A DNA stretch of 64,000 nucleotides from Lacipirellula limnantheis. GTDB taxonomy: Bacteria; Planctomycetota; Planctomycetia; Pirellulales; Lacipirellulaceae. The position numbers and the translations under genes are program-made. Below the pieces are notes generated by a model. The model was not told where the DNA came from, searched no databases, and worked only from the letters and a program-made list of their open reading frames with translations. The DNA lies in assembly GCF_007746075.1 (NCBI RefSeq), contig NZ_CP036339.1, forward strand, positions 1,450,856 through 1,514,855, written 5' to 3'. Numbering within the stretch: the stretch's first letter is position 1; each line of letters begins with the position of its first letter. Positions 17,555 to 30,038 of this stretch are shown one piece after another.

Positions 17555-20125
17555 CTACTGCCCTTCGGCGGAGCGGAAGAATTCGTGATCCGGCTTGCCG
17601 CCAGATCGAAGAAACGCCACAAGGTCGAGAATCTCGTCGTCGGTGAGCGTATTTAACAGTCCGCTCGGCATCATCGAGACATCCGATGGGTGCTGATTGT
17701 CGAGTTCACTGCGGCGAATTGATTCGGTCTTCTTTGGGTCGAGCATGTTCGTGCTCACCATGATTTCGTCATTGCTGATGTTGGAGACGCGGCCGACGAT
17801 CGTCCGACCGTTCGTTTCGAACACCATCTGCTGGTATTGATCCGAAATGGTGTGATTAGGATCGATGACCGACCGCAAGATATCGCCGGCCCCGAATCGT
17901 CCGCCAACGCCGGTGAGATCGGGTCCGATCGAGGAACCCGCGCCGGCAACGCGGTGGCAGTTGTAACAGCCAGCCGCCGAGAACATCTTCTGGCCGTTCG
18001 CAAAGTTGCGCGGCGATTTGTCGTCCTCGACGAGCTTTGTCACTTCTTCGAGCGTCCACTGCTTGACCAATGGGCGCGATTGCACGTCAATCTGCGCCGT
18101 TTGCTCGATCAACGGCTTCGAAATTCGCTCGGCGATCGGCGCGCGGTCGGCGCTCGGGATGCCGGCGATGAATCGATCCCGCGCGGAGACCAGGTAGCCG
18201 AAGAACGAGTGGCCCCCGCCGATATGGGCGGCGCGGTCGAACCAATCAAGCAGTTTCACCCGCGATTCGGTCGTCCAACCCTCTTGAACCGCGCTCAGGC
18301 TGACGGCGAAGTCGATGGCGTCCTCCGGCGTCGCGGCGTTCTCCAGGAGCGGAATAAGCCGGTTGACAACGCCAGGCGCCCGCAAGCGAATCAGTAGATT
18401 GCCCAAGTCGCGATTCACGAAGTGATTCTTCGCCGGGAGATAGGCATCCAGAGCCGACACCAGCTTTTGGCGAGTCTTGCTTTGCAGCGGTTCTAAACGG
18501 ATGACGCCGAGCGCGGCGACGCGCAAGTAGTCGAGTTGTTGTTCTGGCGACAATTCGGCGAAGTTAATCGAGGTGAGCGCCGTCACCCATGCTTCCTGCT
18601 GACTCGAATTAGCGCAGCGGGCATAGGCTGCTAGTGCGTTCAACTTCGCGTCGACGTTCGTTTCGGAGAGCGCCTTTGCCTGCCATTCAGCGAAGGGTTG
18701 ATGTTCCAGCGCAGTGCGCGCGACGTTCTTGATGAAGCGATCGGAACTCCCAAGGTGAGGCCAGATTTGCTTGATTGCATCGGGACCGCTGGGGCGATTC
18801 AGCTTCTCCAGCGAACGGCGCAGCGCGTGCGCTTCAGCCGGCGGGAGCGGTGGCGTGCCGCTACCGAAAATTCGCTGCGGATCGTTGACGGCAATCACCT
18901 CCGGTGGCGGCGAATCGGCGGAGACGCCTTCGCCCGTCCAGACGATCCGGTAGAGAGCCGATGCGCTCTTACGGCCGCCAACTGCGAAATAGAGTGCCCC
19001 ATCCTGCGGCAACACGGCCATGTCGGTGACGCCTAACGGCATCGCGAATGCGAAGCGTTCGATCTCGCCGGTGTAGGACGATCCAGACGGGGTGAGGTGA
19101 ACCGCGTAGATATTGCCATAGCTCCAGTCGGCGGCGAACAGCGCCTTTTGATACTTTTCCGGGAACTTCGTTCCGGCGCCAAAAGCCACGCCGGTCGGCG
19201 AGCCGGGGCCGGCATCGGCGGCAGCGGGTACGGAATCGATGTAGTAGCTAGGCCAGACGTTGTTGCCGGTGCGCCAACCGAACTCGCTGCCGCTCGTGAC
19301 GTGGCAAATTCGCGTGGGGCGATACCAAGGCGTGCCAATGTCCCATTCCATGTCGGAGTCGAAAGTGAACAGATCCCCCGCCTCGTTGAACGCCAGATCG
19401 TACGAATTCCGATAGCCGATCGAAAAAAGCTCGAGGTTGTCGCCATCGAGGTCCATCTTCGCGAACCAGCCCCCGGGCGCCCGAATCGCTGCGGCGTGAC
19501 CATTCGGATCGGTGATGAGCGGCAAGAGTTGATCTTCCTGCCAGCGCACGGGCACGGCCGAACTGCTGAACAACGGCGGATCGGTGTGATTGCCGCAGAC
19601 GACGTACAAACTCTTGCCATCAGGTCCCAGGACGATTCCATGGGGGCCGTGCTCGCCGGCTCCGCCAAAGACGCGCAGCTGTTCAATGCGGTCGAACTGG
19701 TCGTCTTTATTGGTATCGGTCAGCCGATACAGGCCGGAAGTAAAGCTGCCAATCTGACCGTTCACCACGACGTAAAGCTGGCCTTTGTGGAACAACAAAC
19801 CTTGAGCCATTCCCAGCTTCACGTTGAGCTTTTCCACTTTTGTTTTTGACGGGTCGCTCCCGATGGGCGATGGCGTGATGCGGTACAGCAATCCGTCCTG
19901 GTCCGAGGCGATCAGGCGACCCTTGTCATCCGGAGTGAGGGCGACCCACGATCCTTGGGTTTCCGCCGGCACCTCGTAGACCAACTCAGCCTTGAATCCG
20001 GCCGGCAGCGAGATCTTGCCGGCGGCCTCTCCACGTGCCGTTGGCGCCCCCGTCACGGCGCCTACCGCCAGCGCCGTCAGAATTGCCAAATGGAGAAGCG
20101 AAGAAAAATGTCGAGCAGCGGCCAT
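17555..20125 (-). CDS. Planctomycete-type membrane-bound dehydrogenase with C-terminal heme c domain
   Basis: An exported protein of 856 aa with an N-terminal signal segment up to about residue 32. Residues about 40-400 form a PQQ/GSDH-like beta-propeller (TIGR02604-type). Residues 410-690 are helical repeats. The C-terminal 140 residues match the TIGR02603 heme domain with CYNCH at 720-724, the axial methionine region VSMMPSG, and a closing LTDDEILDLVAFLRSGG. It should pass electrons from an unknown substrate to a c-type heme in the periplasm. It is divergent from the octaheme gene at 20549, and the two may share a promoter region. The substrate cannot be inferred. Confidence 0.9.
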   Translation of the reverse strand: MAAARHFSSLLHLAILTALAVGAVTGAPTARGEAAGKISLPAGFKAELVYEVPAETQGSWVALTPDDKGRLIASDQDGLLYRITPSPIGSDPSKTKVEKLNVKLGMAQGLLFHKGQLYVVVNGQIGSFTSGLYRLTDTNKDDQFDRIEQLRVFGGAGEHGPHGIVLGPDGKSLYVVCGNHTDPPLFSSSAVPVRWQEDQLLPLITDPNGHAAAIRAPGGWFAKMDLDGDNLELFSIGYRNSYDLAFNEAGDLFTFDSDMEWDIGTPWYRPTRICHVTSGSEFGWRTGNNVWPSYYIDSVPAAADAGPGSPTGVAFGAGTKFPEKYQKALFAADWSYGNIYAVHLTPSGSSYTGEIERFAFAMPLGVTDMAVLPQDGALYFAVGGRKSASALYRIVWTGEGVSADSPPPEVIAVNDPQRIFGSGTPPLPPAEAHALRRSLEKLNRPSGPDAIKQIWPHLGSSDRFIKNVARTALEHQPFAEWQAKALSETNVDAKLNALAAYARCANSSQQEAWVTALTSINFAELSPEQQLDYLRVAALGVIRLEPLQSKTRQKLVSALDAYLPAKNHFVNRDLGNLLIRLRAPGVVNRLIPLLENAATPEDAIDFAVSLSAVQEGWTTESRVKLLDWFDRAAHIGGGHSFFGYLVSARDRFIAGIPSADRAPIAERISKPLIEQTAQIDVQSRPLVKQWTLEEVTKLVEDDKSPRNFANGQKMFSAAGCYNCHRVAGAGSSIGPDLTGVGGRFGAGDILRSVIDPNHTISDQYQQMVFETNGRTIVGRVSNISNDEIMVSTNMLDPKKTESIRRSELDNQHPSDVSMMPSGLLNTLTDDEILDLVAFLRSGGKPDHEFFRSAEGQ

Positions 20126-20548
20126 GAATCAAGCTCTACGAATTGGTCTGAAAGAAACGCCAAAGTCGCCTGTGAGCTTAGGCGACATCTTCTACAGATG
20201 CGATCATATATGACGGCTTGCGCCAGCGGAAGGAATCGCGGCGGCGACGTTCAGCGGTTCCCAGTCTATTCGTCACGCCCAACGTCATTCGATTGTACGC
20301 ATCGGGTAGACATTGGTTTGGTCGGGGACATCACGGGCTACGAGCCGAAAGCGCGTCGGGGCGAGGTCTGAGCTAAGCGGCAAATGTAAGGGTTAAGACG
20401 GTCAGAACGGGCGAACTTTCCGTTGGTGGAATAGCTTGCCGGAGGCCGACCGGTAGAATGGCAGGTAGTGGGAGGGCGCCGCTCGAGCCATGACCCATTC
20501 TTGAGTGAAACGTCATCGCATCCCGTGGCTCGCCGCAAGTCCTCATCT
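20126..20548. other. Divergent promoter region between two cytochrome genes
   Basis: These 423 bases separate the start codons of two divergently read c-type cytochrome genes. I see no convincing gene. The part 20468-20548 is open in frame with the octaheme gene, but those residues are basic and precede the signal peptide, so they are left out. Both promoters must lie here, though I cannot assign -35/-10 boxes with confidence. Confidence 0.6.
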
Positions 20549-22972
20549 ATGCCCAGGCATCTCGGAACTCTGCGCCGCCCCGCCATCATCGGCCTGGGCT
20601 TGACGCTAACGGCATTCGCGGCCTGGGCCGCCGCTGATTGGTACCGTACGGTTCCCAACGACGCGTTGCAGCACGCCCGCTACGTCGGCCGCGACGCCTG
20701 CATTGGCTGCCATCAGACCGAGTACGAGTTGTGGAAAGGTTCCGACCACGACCGCGCGATGGAACTGGCCACTGACGAAACGGTGCTGGGAGACTTCAAC
20801 AACGCGGTCTTCACCCGCTTTGACGAAACGACGAAGTTCTTCCGCGACGGCAAGAAGTTCATGGTCAACGCCGAAGGACCTGACGGCCAATATCACGACT
20901 ACGAAATCAAGTACACGTTTGGCGTCAGGCCGCTGCAGCAGTATATGGTTGAATTCCCCGATGGCCGCGTGCAGGTGCTGCGGGTGTCGTGGGACGTTGA
21001 TAAGAAAGAATGGTTCTATGTGGCGCCGACAGACGCCGCGGAAGAGCGTATCGAAGCGAACGATCCGCTTCACTGGACTGGGCTGGCGCAGAATTGGAAT
21101 ACGATGTGCGCCGAGTGCCATTCAACCGACTATCACAAGAACTACGACCTCGCGACCAACGCCTATAAGTCGGACTTCTTCGAAATCGACGTCAGCTGCG
21201 AAGCCTGTCATGGCCCGGGTAGCTTGCACGTTGAACTCGCCAATCGCCGCGGCCTGTTCTGGGACCGCAATGTGCATTACGGGCTGACGAATGAGATGAA
21301 GGGCGCACCGAATTCCCGTCAAGTGGAAACGTGCGCGCCGTGTCATTCGCGACGTTCCATCATTCACCCCGACTATCGTCCCGGCGACTCATTTCTCGAT
21401 GCGTTCCAGCCGCTGTTGCTCGATGCGGGGTTGTATCACGACGATGGTCAAATTCTCGATGAAGTCTATGAATACGGCTCGTTCACCCAAAGCAAGATGT
21501 ATCACAAGGGGGTGCGCTGCACCGACTGCCACGATCCCCATTCGCTCAAGTTAAAGTACGAGGGCAATCGTCTATGCGCCCAGTGCCATGAGCCAGGGAA
21601 GTACGACGGGGCAGGGCATAATCATCATCCCAACGCGACTCCCGGCTCGCCGGAGACGCAGTGCGTCACCTGTCACATGCCCCACACGACCTACATGGGG
21701 ATAGATGAGCGTCGCGACCATAGCATTCGCGTGCCACGGCCAGATTTGACGGCGAAATACGGCACGCCGAATGTCTGTAGTCGCTGCCATACCAAGCCGC
21801 ACGAGAGCGCGCAGTGGGCGGCCGACCGCATCGTCCAGTGGTATGGTCCGAAGCGACCGGACGATCCGCACTATGCCGAGGCCTTCGCACTCGCTCGCAA
21901 GGCGGAGCCAGCAGGGTTTGAATTACTGAAGGAAGCCATTGAGCGTACGGAGAATTCCGAGATCGTTCGCGCGACGGCGATTGAACTTTTGCAGCACTAC
22001 CCTACCGTCGAGAGCGCGAGATTGCGGCGGGAAGCGCTAAGCGATCCAAGTCCGTTGGTGCGCGCCTCCGCCGTCCGATCATTTGCTGCGGACTTATCCC
22101 CCGACGACGATGTTTCGGCAAAGCTTGTTCAAGAGATCGCCCCCAAGCTGGAAGACCGCAGTCGAGCCGTCCGATTGGCGGCGGCGAACCGACTGGTGGC
22201 TGACGCCGACGATCTCGCTGCGAGCCCCTATGGCGCCGCCCTCAAGGAGGCCGTCAAGGAATTTCGCGACGGTCAGAGCATCCAACTCGATCGCGCCCAG
22301 TCGAATCGCAATCTTGGTAACCTCGCCCTCCAACTTGGCGACCCATTGGGAGCCGTGGAGTCGCTGCGCACGGCGATTCGCATCGAGCCTTACTTGACTG
22401 GTCCGCGGACGGAGTTGTCGCAACTGCTCGATCAACTAGCCGCTGACCCCGCCCAAGCGGAGACCGCGGAAAAGGCGCAGGCGACTCCCGAGGAGATTCG
22501 CAAGCTGCGTGAAGAAGAAGCCGACTTGTTGGCGCGCGACGCCAAGCTGCTGCCGACTGACGCCAACGTGCGGTACATGCGGGGCCGCCTGCTCTACTTA
22601 CTCGATCGCCCCGACGAAGCACGGCAAGCGTTCATCGAGGCGTGCGAACTTGCGCCGAATGAGTATGATTACTGGCTGTGGCTGGCGCTGATTTGCGAGA
22701 AGCAACAGCGCTGGGAGCAGGCCGTCATGGCGCTCCAGCGAATGGCGCAACTACGTCCCGAGGCTCAGGATTGGAAGGGAATTTTCCTGCGCGTTCGTCT
22801 GGCGGTCGAAGCGGCGGGCGGCACGATCAACGTTCAGAAGCAGCCCGCTGCCGGTGAGGACGCTGAGCCGGAGCCGCCGACGGGGCCAGACCCCGCCGCC
22901 ACCGCTTCGCCGTCGGCGACCGAGGCCGCACCGCCGTCGGCAGCGGCGACCGAGACCCCTCCAGCAAGCTGA
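20549..22972 (+). CDS. Octaheme c-type cytochrome with HEAT-like and TPR domains
   Basis: A periplasmic electron-transfer protein of 807 aa. The signal/anchor segment is at residues 10-30 (RPAIIGLGLTLTAFAAWAAA). Eight CxxCH heme sites begin at Cys 51, 187, 217, 262, 324, 343, 372 and 410, an arrangement like the cytochrome c554/NapC-related multiheme family. Residues about 450-590 are HEAT-like helices and 590-760 are TPR-type repeats; the tail is Pro/Ala/Glu-rich. The ATG at 20549 is chosen because the signal peptide follows directly. The helical repeats suggest docking to a partner, and the divergent heme dehydrogenase is a candidate (inference). No catalytic activity can be named. Confidence 0.9.
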   Translation: MPRHLGTLRRPAIIGLGLTLTAFAAWAAADWYRTVPNDALQHARYVGRDACIGCHQTEYELWKGSDHDRAMELATDETVLGDFNNAVFTRFDETTKFFRDGKKFMVNAEGPDGQYHDYEIKYTFGVRPLQQYMVEFPDGRVQVLRVSWDVDKKEWFYVAPTDAAEERIEANDPLHWTGLAQNWNTMCAECHSTDYHKNYDLATNAYKSDFFEIDVSCEACHGPGSLHVELANRRGLFWDRNVHYGLTNEMKGAPNSRQVETCAPCHSRRSIIHPDYRPGDSFLDAFQPLLLDAGLYHDDGQILDEVYEYGSFTQSKMYHKGVRCTDCHDPHSLKLKYEGNRLCAQCHEPGKYDGAGHNHHPNATPGSPETQCVTCHMPHTTYMGIDERRDHSIRVPRPDLTAKYGTPNVCSRCHTKPHESAQWAADRIVQWYGPKRPDDPHYAEAFALARKAEPAGFELLKEAIERTENSEIVRATAIELLQHYPTVESARLRREALSDPSPLVRASAVRSFAADLSPDDDVSAKLVQEIAPKLEDRSRAVRLAAANRLVADADDLAASPYGAALKEAVKEFRDGQSIQLDRAQSNRNLGNLALQLGDPLGAVESLRTAIRIEPYLTGPRTELSQLLDQLAADPAQAETAEKAQATPEEIRKLREEEADLLARDAKLLPTDANVRYMRGRLLYLLDRPDEARQAFIEACELAPNEYDYWLWLALICEKQQRWEQAVMALQRMAQLRPEAQDWKGIFLRVRLAVEAAGGTINVQKQPAAGEDAEPEPPTGPDPAATASPSATEAAPPSAAATETPPAS

Positions 22973-23026
22973 TGGCGCGCGGCATGCTGAATTCCGGCAG
23001 ACGCATTTCGATGGATCGACTTGAAC

Positions 23027-25336
<2,310 letters not shown>

Positions 25337-25480
25337 CGCTCTTGCCCCACGTCGCAAGAGCGGGCGATGTGCTTGATCTTGGCCCTTGCCGCAAACCCGC
25401 TCTACAATGAAGCCAGCGCCGCAACGCGGCCTCCGGTTTGTCATCGCCCGCCGCTGATCCCTTACCACCGTTTCATCGCC

Positions 25481-27286
25481 ATGAGCTATCGCAGTTTCAA
25501 ACGCGCTCTCGGCGAGACGAATCTCGAGCGGAAGTGCCGGCTCCTGTTCGGCACCTGTCTGCTGGTGCTCATTTCGGGAAGCTTCTGGTGGTACAGCACA
25601 GCGACCGACAAGATCGTCTACGAGTACTTGAACCGCTTTGTCGGCAAGGCGTTGGTAGATTACGCGATGCTCGACGCACACAAGAACATCGTCGGGACGC
25701 CGATGTCCGAGAACGCGCCGCGGATGGACGAACTCGATAAGCAAGCCAACGAATCGTTGGCGGAATTGTTTCGCAGTCGGCAGATTACCTGGGAGACTCG
25801 CTACCCGAACAACCCTGCAAACGCGAAGCGGCCCGACGAACAGTTCGAACTGGAGTGGATGAGCGAGTGGGCCGATTTCGCCGACGAGATGCGCTCAAAA
25901 CGGGCTTTTGACGACGCCGGCATCGAACAGTCGCTGGAAGATCCTGACAATCAGCTGTGGCACGAAAGCCCATCGAGCGGCGGGGGCGCCTACGTCTACT
26001 ATCAACCCGTCTTCGCAAAGAATGGCTGCGTGGGATGTCACAAGCAGAAAGGTCTCAGCGAACTGGTGCTGCCCGAACTAAAGCAGGGCGACCTGATGGC
26101 CGTGTTCCGCGTGACGATGGACACGAAAGATACCCAGTACGCCCAAGCGAAAAACCGCTCCTTGCTGATTACGCTTGGGGTGATCACCGTCTTCCTGGCG
26201 ATGGCGGCCCTTTACGTGATCGTGCGGTACATCATCGTCAAACCGCTGGCACACCTCCGCGAAGTCGCTGACGCGATTCGCCGCGGCGACGTCGAGCAGC
26301 GTGCCGTCATTCATACGGGCGACGAGTTTGAGGAGCTTGGCGCCGCGTTCAACCGGATGCTGCGGCAGCTGCTGCGGCAGCAGGATCAGCTGCGCAGCGT
26401 GAACGACGAACTCGACGGCAAGATCGACGAGCTGGCGCAAGTGAATATGCGGCTCTTCGAGATGAATCAAGTGAAGAGCGACTTCCTTGCGACGGTAAGT
26501 CATGAGCTGCGTACTCCGCTCAACAGCATTTTGGGGTTCAGCGACTTGCTTGCCAAAGTGAAGACGCTGGATGATAAGCAGCGACGGTACGCGGCGAATA
26601 TCGAACGCTCCGGTCGGCAGTTGCTCGACATGATCAACGACATTCTCGATCTGGCGAAGATCGAGAGTGGTCGCATGGAGGTGCGGGCCAGCGAGTTCGA
26701 CATTGGCGCCGTCGTGCTGACCCAGTGCGATCTGGCCCGCCCGCTCAGCGAAAAAAAGCATATCGAACTTGACTGCGAAATCGCTCCCGGCCTGCCGCCG
26801 ATCCGGCAAGATCGCGGGAAGATCGAGCAGATTCTCAATAACCTGCTCTCGAATGCCATCAAGTTCACGCCCGACGGCGGCCGGATCCATGTCTCCGCCC
26901 GGCGCGATCGGCGCGACGATTTGCGGCTCAGCGTCGCCGACACTGGCGTCGGCATCAGCGACTCGGAGCAGGTCACCGTCTTCGAGAAGTTCCGCCAGGG
27001 TTCCAATGTGCTCGCCGGCGGCAATGCGATGACGCGGGAGTACTCTGGCAGTGGACTGGGTTTATCGATCGTTCGCGAACTCTGCCGGCTGCTCGGCGGC
27101 GACGTCACGCTGGAAAGCGAATTGGGCAAGGGGAGCGAGTTCACGGTGATCCTCCCGTGGAGCGTTGCGGAGCCTAACCGCATCGAATCGCCGCTGGCGG
27201 ACGAGCTGCGGCAACTCGCCAAGTCTCGCAGCGAGAGCCCGCTTGCCGCGGTGGGCGGACCGAATGCGGACGGCAGCGACCTTTAA
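25481..27286 (+). CDS. Sensor histidine kinase with a periplasmic heme c-binding (DUF3365-like) domain
   Basis: A 601-aa membrane histidine kinase. Transmembrane segments lie near residues 22-42 and 225-250 and enclose a periplasmic domain with one CVGCH heme motif (Cys183, Cys186, His187), as in Tll0287/DUF3365-type sensors, which bind heme and report redox state or gases. A HAMP domain follows near 255-310, then HisKA with SHELRTPLNSILGFSDLL (phospho-His341) and a HATPase domain with NLLSNAIKFTPDGG, DTGVGIS and GSGLGLSI boxes. ATG 25481 is chosen because the upstream residues are not conserved in type. No response regulator is adjacent, so its partner is encoded elsewhere. Confidence 0.9.
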   Translation: MSYRSFKRALGETNLERKCRLLFGTCLLVLISGSFWWYSTATDKIVYEYLNRFVGKALVDYAMLDAHKNIVGTPMSENAPRMDELDKQANESLAELFRSRQITWETRYPNNPANAKRPDEQFELEWMSEWADFADEMRSKRAFDDAGIEQSLEDPDNQLWHESPSSGGGAYVYYQPVFAKNGCVGCHKQKGLSELVLPELKQGDLMAVFRVTMDTKDTQYAQAKNRSLLITLGVITVFLAMAALYVIVRYIIVKPLAHLREVADAIRRGDVEQRAVIHTGDEFEELGAAFNRMLRQLLRQQDQLRSVNDELDGKIDELAQVNMRLFEMNQVKSDFLATVSHELRTPLNSILGFSDLLAKVKTLDDKQRRYAANIERSGRQLLDMINDILDLAKIESGRMEVRASEFDIGAVVLTQCDLARPLSEKKHIELDCEIAPGLPPIRQDRGKIEQILNNLLSNAIKFTPDGGRIHVSARRDRRDDLRLSVADTGVGISDSEQVTVFEKFRQGSNVLAGGNAMTREYSGSGLGLSIVRELCRLLGGDVTLESELGKGSEFTVILPWSVAEPNRIESPLADELRQLAKSRSESPLAAVGGPNADGSDL

Positions 27287-27365
27287 TTGACTGCCTGACG
27301 CTTTGCGGGGAAGCTATCCGGGCCATACGCGCTTTCATCCGCACCGATTCACCTTCGCTCTGCAC

Positions 27366-27830
27366 ATGACCAAGCCCTCCGAAGTTCTCCTCTATACCGA
27401 CGGCGCCTGCAGCGGTAACCCGGGTCCCGGCGGGTGGGCGTTCCTGATGATTCACCCGGCCACCGGCAAGGAATTGGAGCGATCGGGCGCCGAGCGCGAA
27501 ACCACCAACAACCGCATGGAACTGCGGGCCGTCATTGAGGGACTGTCGGCCCTCAAACGCCCGACGCGAGTCGAAGTCTTCACCGATAGCGTGTATGTCG
27601 GCAAAGGAATCTCCGAATACATGCCGAAATGGAAGGCCAATGGCTGGCGGCGCAAAGAGGGGACGAAGTTCGCAGAACTGAAGAACGCGGAACTCTGGCA
27701 GCGGCTCGATCAACTGCTGGCGACTCATCAGGTGAAGTACACCCGCGTTGCCGGCCACAGCGGGCACGTTGAGAACGATCGCGTCGACGGCATGGCCGTT
27801 GAGGCGTATCGGAAGTTGTTGGGCCGGTAG
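27366..27830 (+). CDS. rnhA: Ribonuclease HI
   Basis: A 154-aa enzyme that cuts the RNA strand of RNA-DNA hybrids. All catalytic acids are visible: Asp in YTDGACSGNPGPGGW, Glu in NNRMEL, Asp in VFTDSVYV, and the final Asp in ENDRVDGMA, with the histidine in VAGHSGH. The length equals that of the E. coli enzyme. ATG 27366 is used because the first strand begins directly after it; the longer frame adds a region not found in the family. It lies between the histidine kinase and recG. Confidence 0.96.
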   Translation: MTKPSEVLLYTDGACSGNPGPGGWAFLMIHPATGKELERSGAERETTNNRMELRAVIEGLSALKRPTRVEVFTDSVYVGKGISEYMPKWKANGWRRKEGTKFAELKNAELWQRLDQLLATHQVKYTRVAGHSGHVENDRVDGMAVEAYRKLLGR

Positions 27831-27914
27831 TTCGGATTTGGGCATATTCTTCCGTTCGTCCCTGCTCCCGGTTTGAAGAACCGGGGGCTAAAATAATGCG
27901 GTACATGCGTTAAT

Positions 27915-30038
27915 ATGCGGGGCATGGATTCGCCTTCGAACCCGCCGCACTCCCCTGCCCCGTTGGACGACGTCAAGCGTCGGCTGGCGACGCCGGTCGA
28001 GTTCATTCGCGGCGTCGGCCCGGGGCGGGCCCAGCTGCTGGAACGGCTGGGGCTCCGCACGGCGAATCACCTTCTGTTCAACTTCCCGCGAGACTATCAG
28101 GATCTCTCTGACGAACGTGCGATCGAGAATCTCCAGGAAGGGCAGTTGCAGAGCGTGCGAGGCGTCGTCACGGAAGTCGCGGCCACATCGAGCGGGTTTG
28201 GCAAAAGCCGCGTGGCCGTTCTCATTGCCGACGGCACGGGGCACTTGCGGGGCGTCTGGTACAACCAACCGTTCATGCGCGAGCGGTTCCGTGAGGGAAT
28301 GACCGTCCTGCTCACGGCGACGCCGAAGCTGAAGGGGCTGATGTGGGAGATGTCGCACCCGCTAGTGACCACGCTTGCCAGCGACGAGGCCAAGATCGAC
28401 GCGAAGTTGCTGCCGGTCTACAGTCTGACGGAAGGTTTGTCGCAGTATCACATGCGACGCATCGAACAGTCGGCCGTTACGGAGTTCGCCGATCAGCTGG
28501 AGGAGGTATTTCCCCCGGCCCTCCTGAAGCGGTTCCAGTTGACGCCCCTGGTCGAGTCAGTGCGGGCTATCCATCAGCCGGCTGATCGGGAGGAGTTGGA
28601 ACGGGCTCGGCGGCGCTTTGTGTTCCAGGAACTATTCGTATTGCAGCTGGCGCTCTCCATCCGTCGGAGCGAGCAGCGGCAGCTGAAGGCGTATGAACTC
28701 CCGGCGACGCCAAGGATCGACGCTCGGATCCGCCGGTTGTTGCCGTTTGAACTGACGGAGAGTCAGGCCAAGGCCATCACGGAGATCTCAGCGGACCTGG
28801 CCCTCGACCGGCCGATGAACCGGCTGCTCCAGGGCGACGTCGGCAGCGGCAAGACGATCGTGGCCCTTTACGCGATGCTTGTGTGCGTGGCGAACGGTCG
28901 GCAGGCGGCGCTGATGGCGCCTACCGAAATTCTCGCTCGCCAGCACGCGGAGACGTTGGCAAAGCTGCTCGAAGAGAGCCGCGTCGAGTGGGCGCTGCTG
29001 ACTGGCGGCGCCACCCGGTCGGAGCGCGACGACGTCCTGCGGCGATTGGCGGACGGGTCGCTGAACCTCGTCATCGGCACCCACGCCGTCGTCCAGGAAG
29101 ACGTAAAGTTCAAAGAACTGGGCCTTGTGGTCGTCGACGAACAGCACAAGTTCGGCGTGCGGCAACGCTCGGCGCTGCGGCAGGGAGACGTGGCGCCCCA
29201 CTACCTGGTGATGACGGCGACGCCCATCCCGCGGACGCTTAGCATGACGTTGTTCGGCGACCTCGATATCTCGACGCTCCAGTCGGCGCCGGCCGGGCGG
29301 CAGCCGATCAACACTTACCTCGTCGAAGCGGACCGGGAGGCGAAGTGGTGGCACTTCGTTCGCGAACGCCTCAACGAAGGTCGCCAGGCGTTCGTCGTCG
29401 CGCCGCTCGTCGACGAGTCGGAGAACGTCGCGGCTCCGAGCGTCGCGGAAGCGTTTGAACGGCTCACCAACGGCGAACTCGCGGCGTTCCGGGTCGGTCT
29501 GCTGCACGGACGGCTGACTTCCCCCGAAAAACAGGATGTGATGGAACGCTTTCGCCGCGGCGAACTGCAGGTGCTCATCAGCACGACCGTCATCGAAGTC
29601 GGCGTCGACGTCCCGAACGCCTCCGTGATGACCGTCGTCGGCGCCGATCGCTTCGGGCTCGCACAGCTGCATCAGCTACGCGGCCGCGTCGGTCGCGGCA
29701 GCCGGGCCGGGTACTGCGGCATCCTGCTCGGCGAGACGAACGAAGCGGCCCGCGAGCGGCTCGACGCCTTCGCCAAGTCGACCGACGGCTTTGCGCTGGC
29801 GGAGCTCGACTTCGCGTTGCGCGGTCCCGGCGACTTGTTCGGCACGCAGCAGCATGGCATGCCGCCGCTGCGGATCGCGAACCTCATGACCGATCGCGAT
29901 GTGCTCGAAGAGGCCCGCCGCGAGGCTCAACTGCTGGTCGCCGCCGATCCTGGGCTGAAGCACGCTGACAACGCCCGGCTGCGACAGCAGATGCTCACCC
30001 GTTACGGCAAGGCGTTGGAGCTCGGCGACGTCGGTTGA
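27915..30038 (+). CDS. recG: ATP-dependent DNA helicase RecG
   Basis: A 707-aa superfamily 2 helicase that reverses forks and processes branched DNA. It has the N-terminal wedge/OB domain (about 20-200, TPVEFIRGVGPGRAQLLERLG), Walker A in LLQGDVGSGKTIVALYAM near 300, the DEQH box in VVVDEQHKFGVRQR, MTATPIPRT, and C-terminal motif VI HQLRGRVGRGSRAGYC. The TRG motif region completes the fold. The length is normal. Two ATGs (27915 and 27924) are possible; neither has a strong ribosome binding site. Confidence 0.96.
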   Translation: MRGMDSPSNPPHSPAPLDDVKRRLATPVEFIRGVGPGRAQLLERLGLRTANHLLFNFPRDYQDLSDERAIENLQEGQLQSVRGVVTEVAATSSGFGKSRVAVLIADGTGHLRGVWYNQPFMRERFREGMTVLLTATPKLKGLMWEMSHPLVTTLASDEAKIDAKLLPVYSLTEGLSQYHMRRIEQSAVTEFADQLEEVFPPALLKRFQLTPLVESVRAIHQPADREELERARRRFVFQELFVLQLALSIRRSEQRQLKAYELPATPRIDARIRRLLPFELTESQAKAITEISADLALDRPMNRLLQGDVGSGKTIVALYAMLVCVANGRQAALMAPTEILARQHAETLAKLLEESRVEWALLTGGATRSERDDVLRRLADGSLNLVIGTHAVVQEDVKFKELGLVVVDEQHKFGVRQRSALRQGDVAPHYLVMTATPIPRTLSMTLFGDLDISTLQSAPAGRQPINTYLVEADREAKWWHFVRERLNEGRQAFVVAPLVDESENVAAPSVAEAFERLTNGELAAFRVGLLHGRLTSPEKQDVMERFRRGELQVLISTTVIEVGVDVPNASVMTVVGADRFGLAQLHQLRGRVGRGSRAGYCGILLGETNEAARERLDAFAKSTDGFALAELDFALRGPGDLFGTQQHGMPPLRIANLMTDRDVLEEARREAQLLVAADPGLKHADNARLRQQMLTRYGKALELGDVG

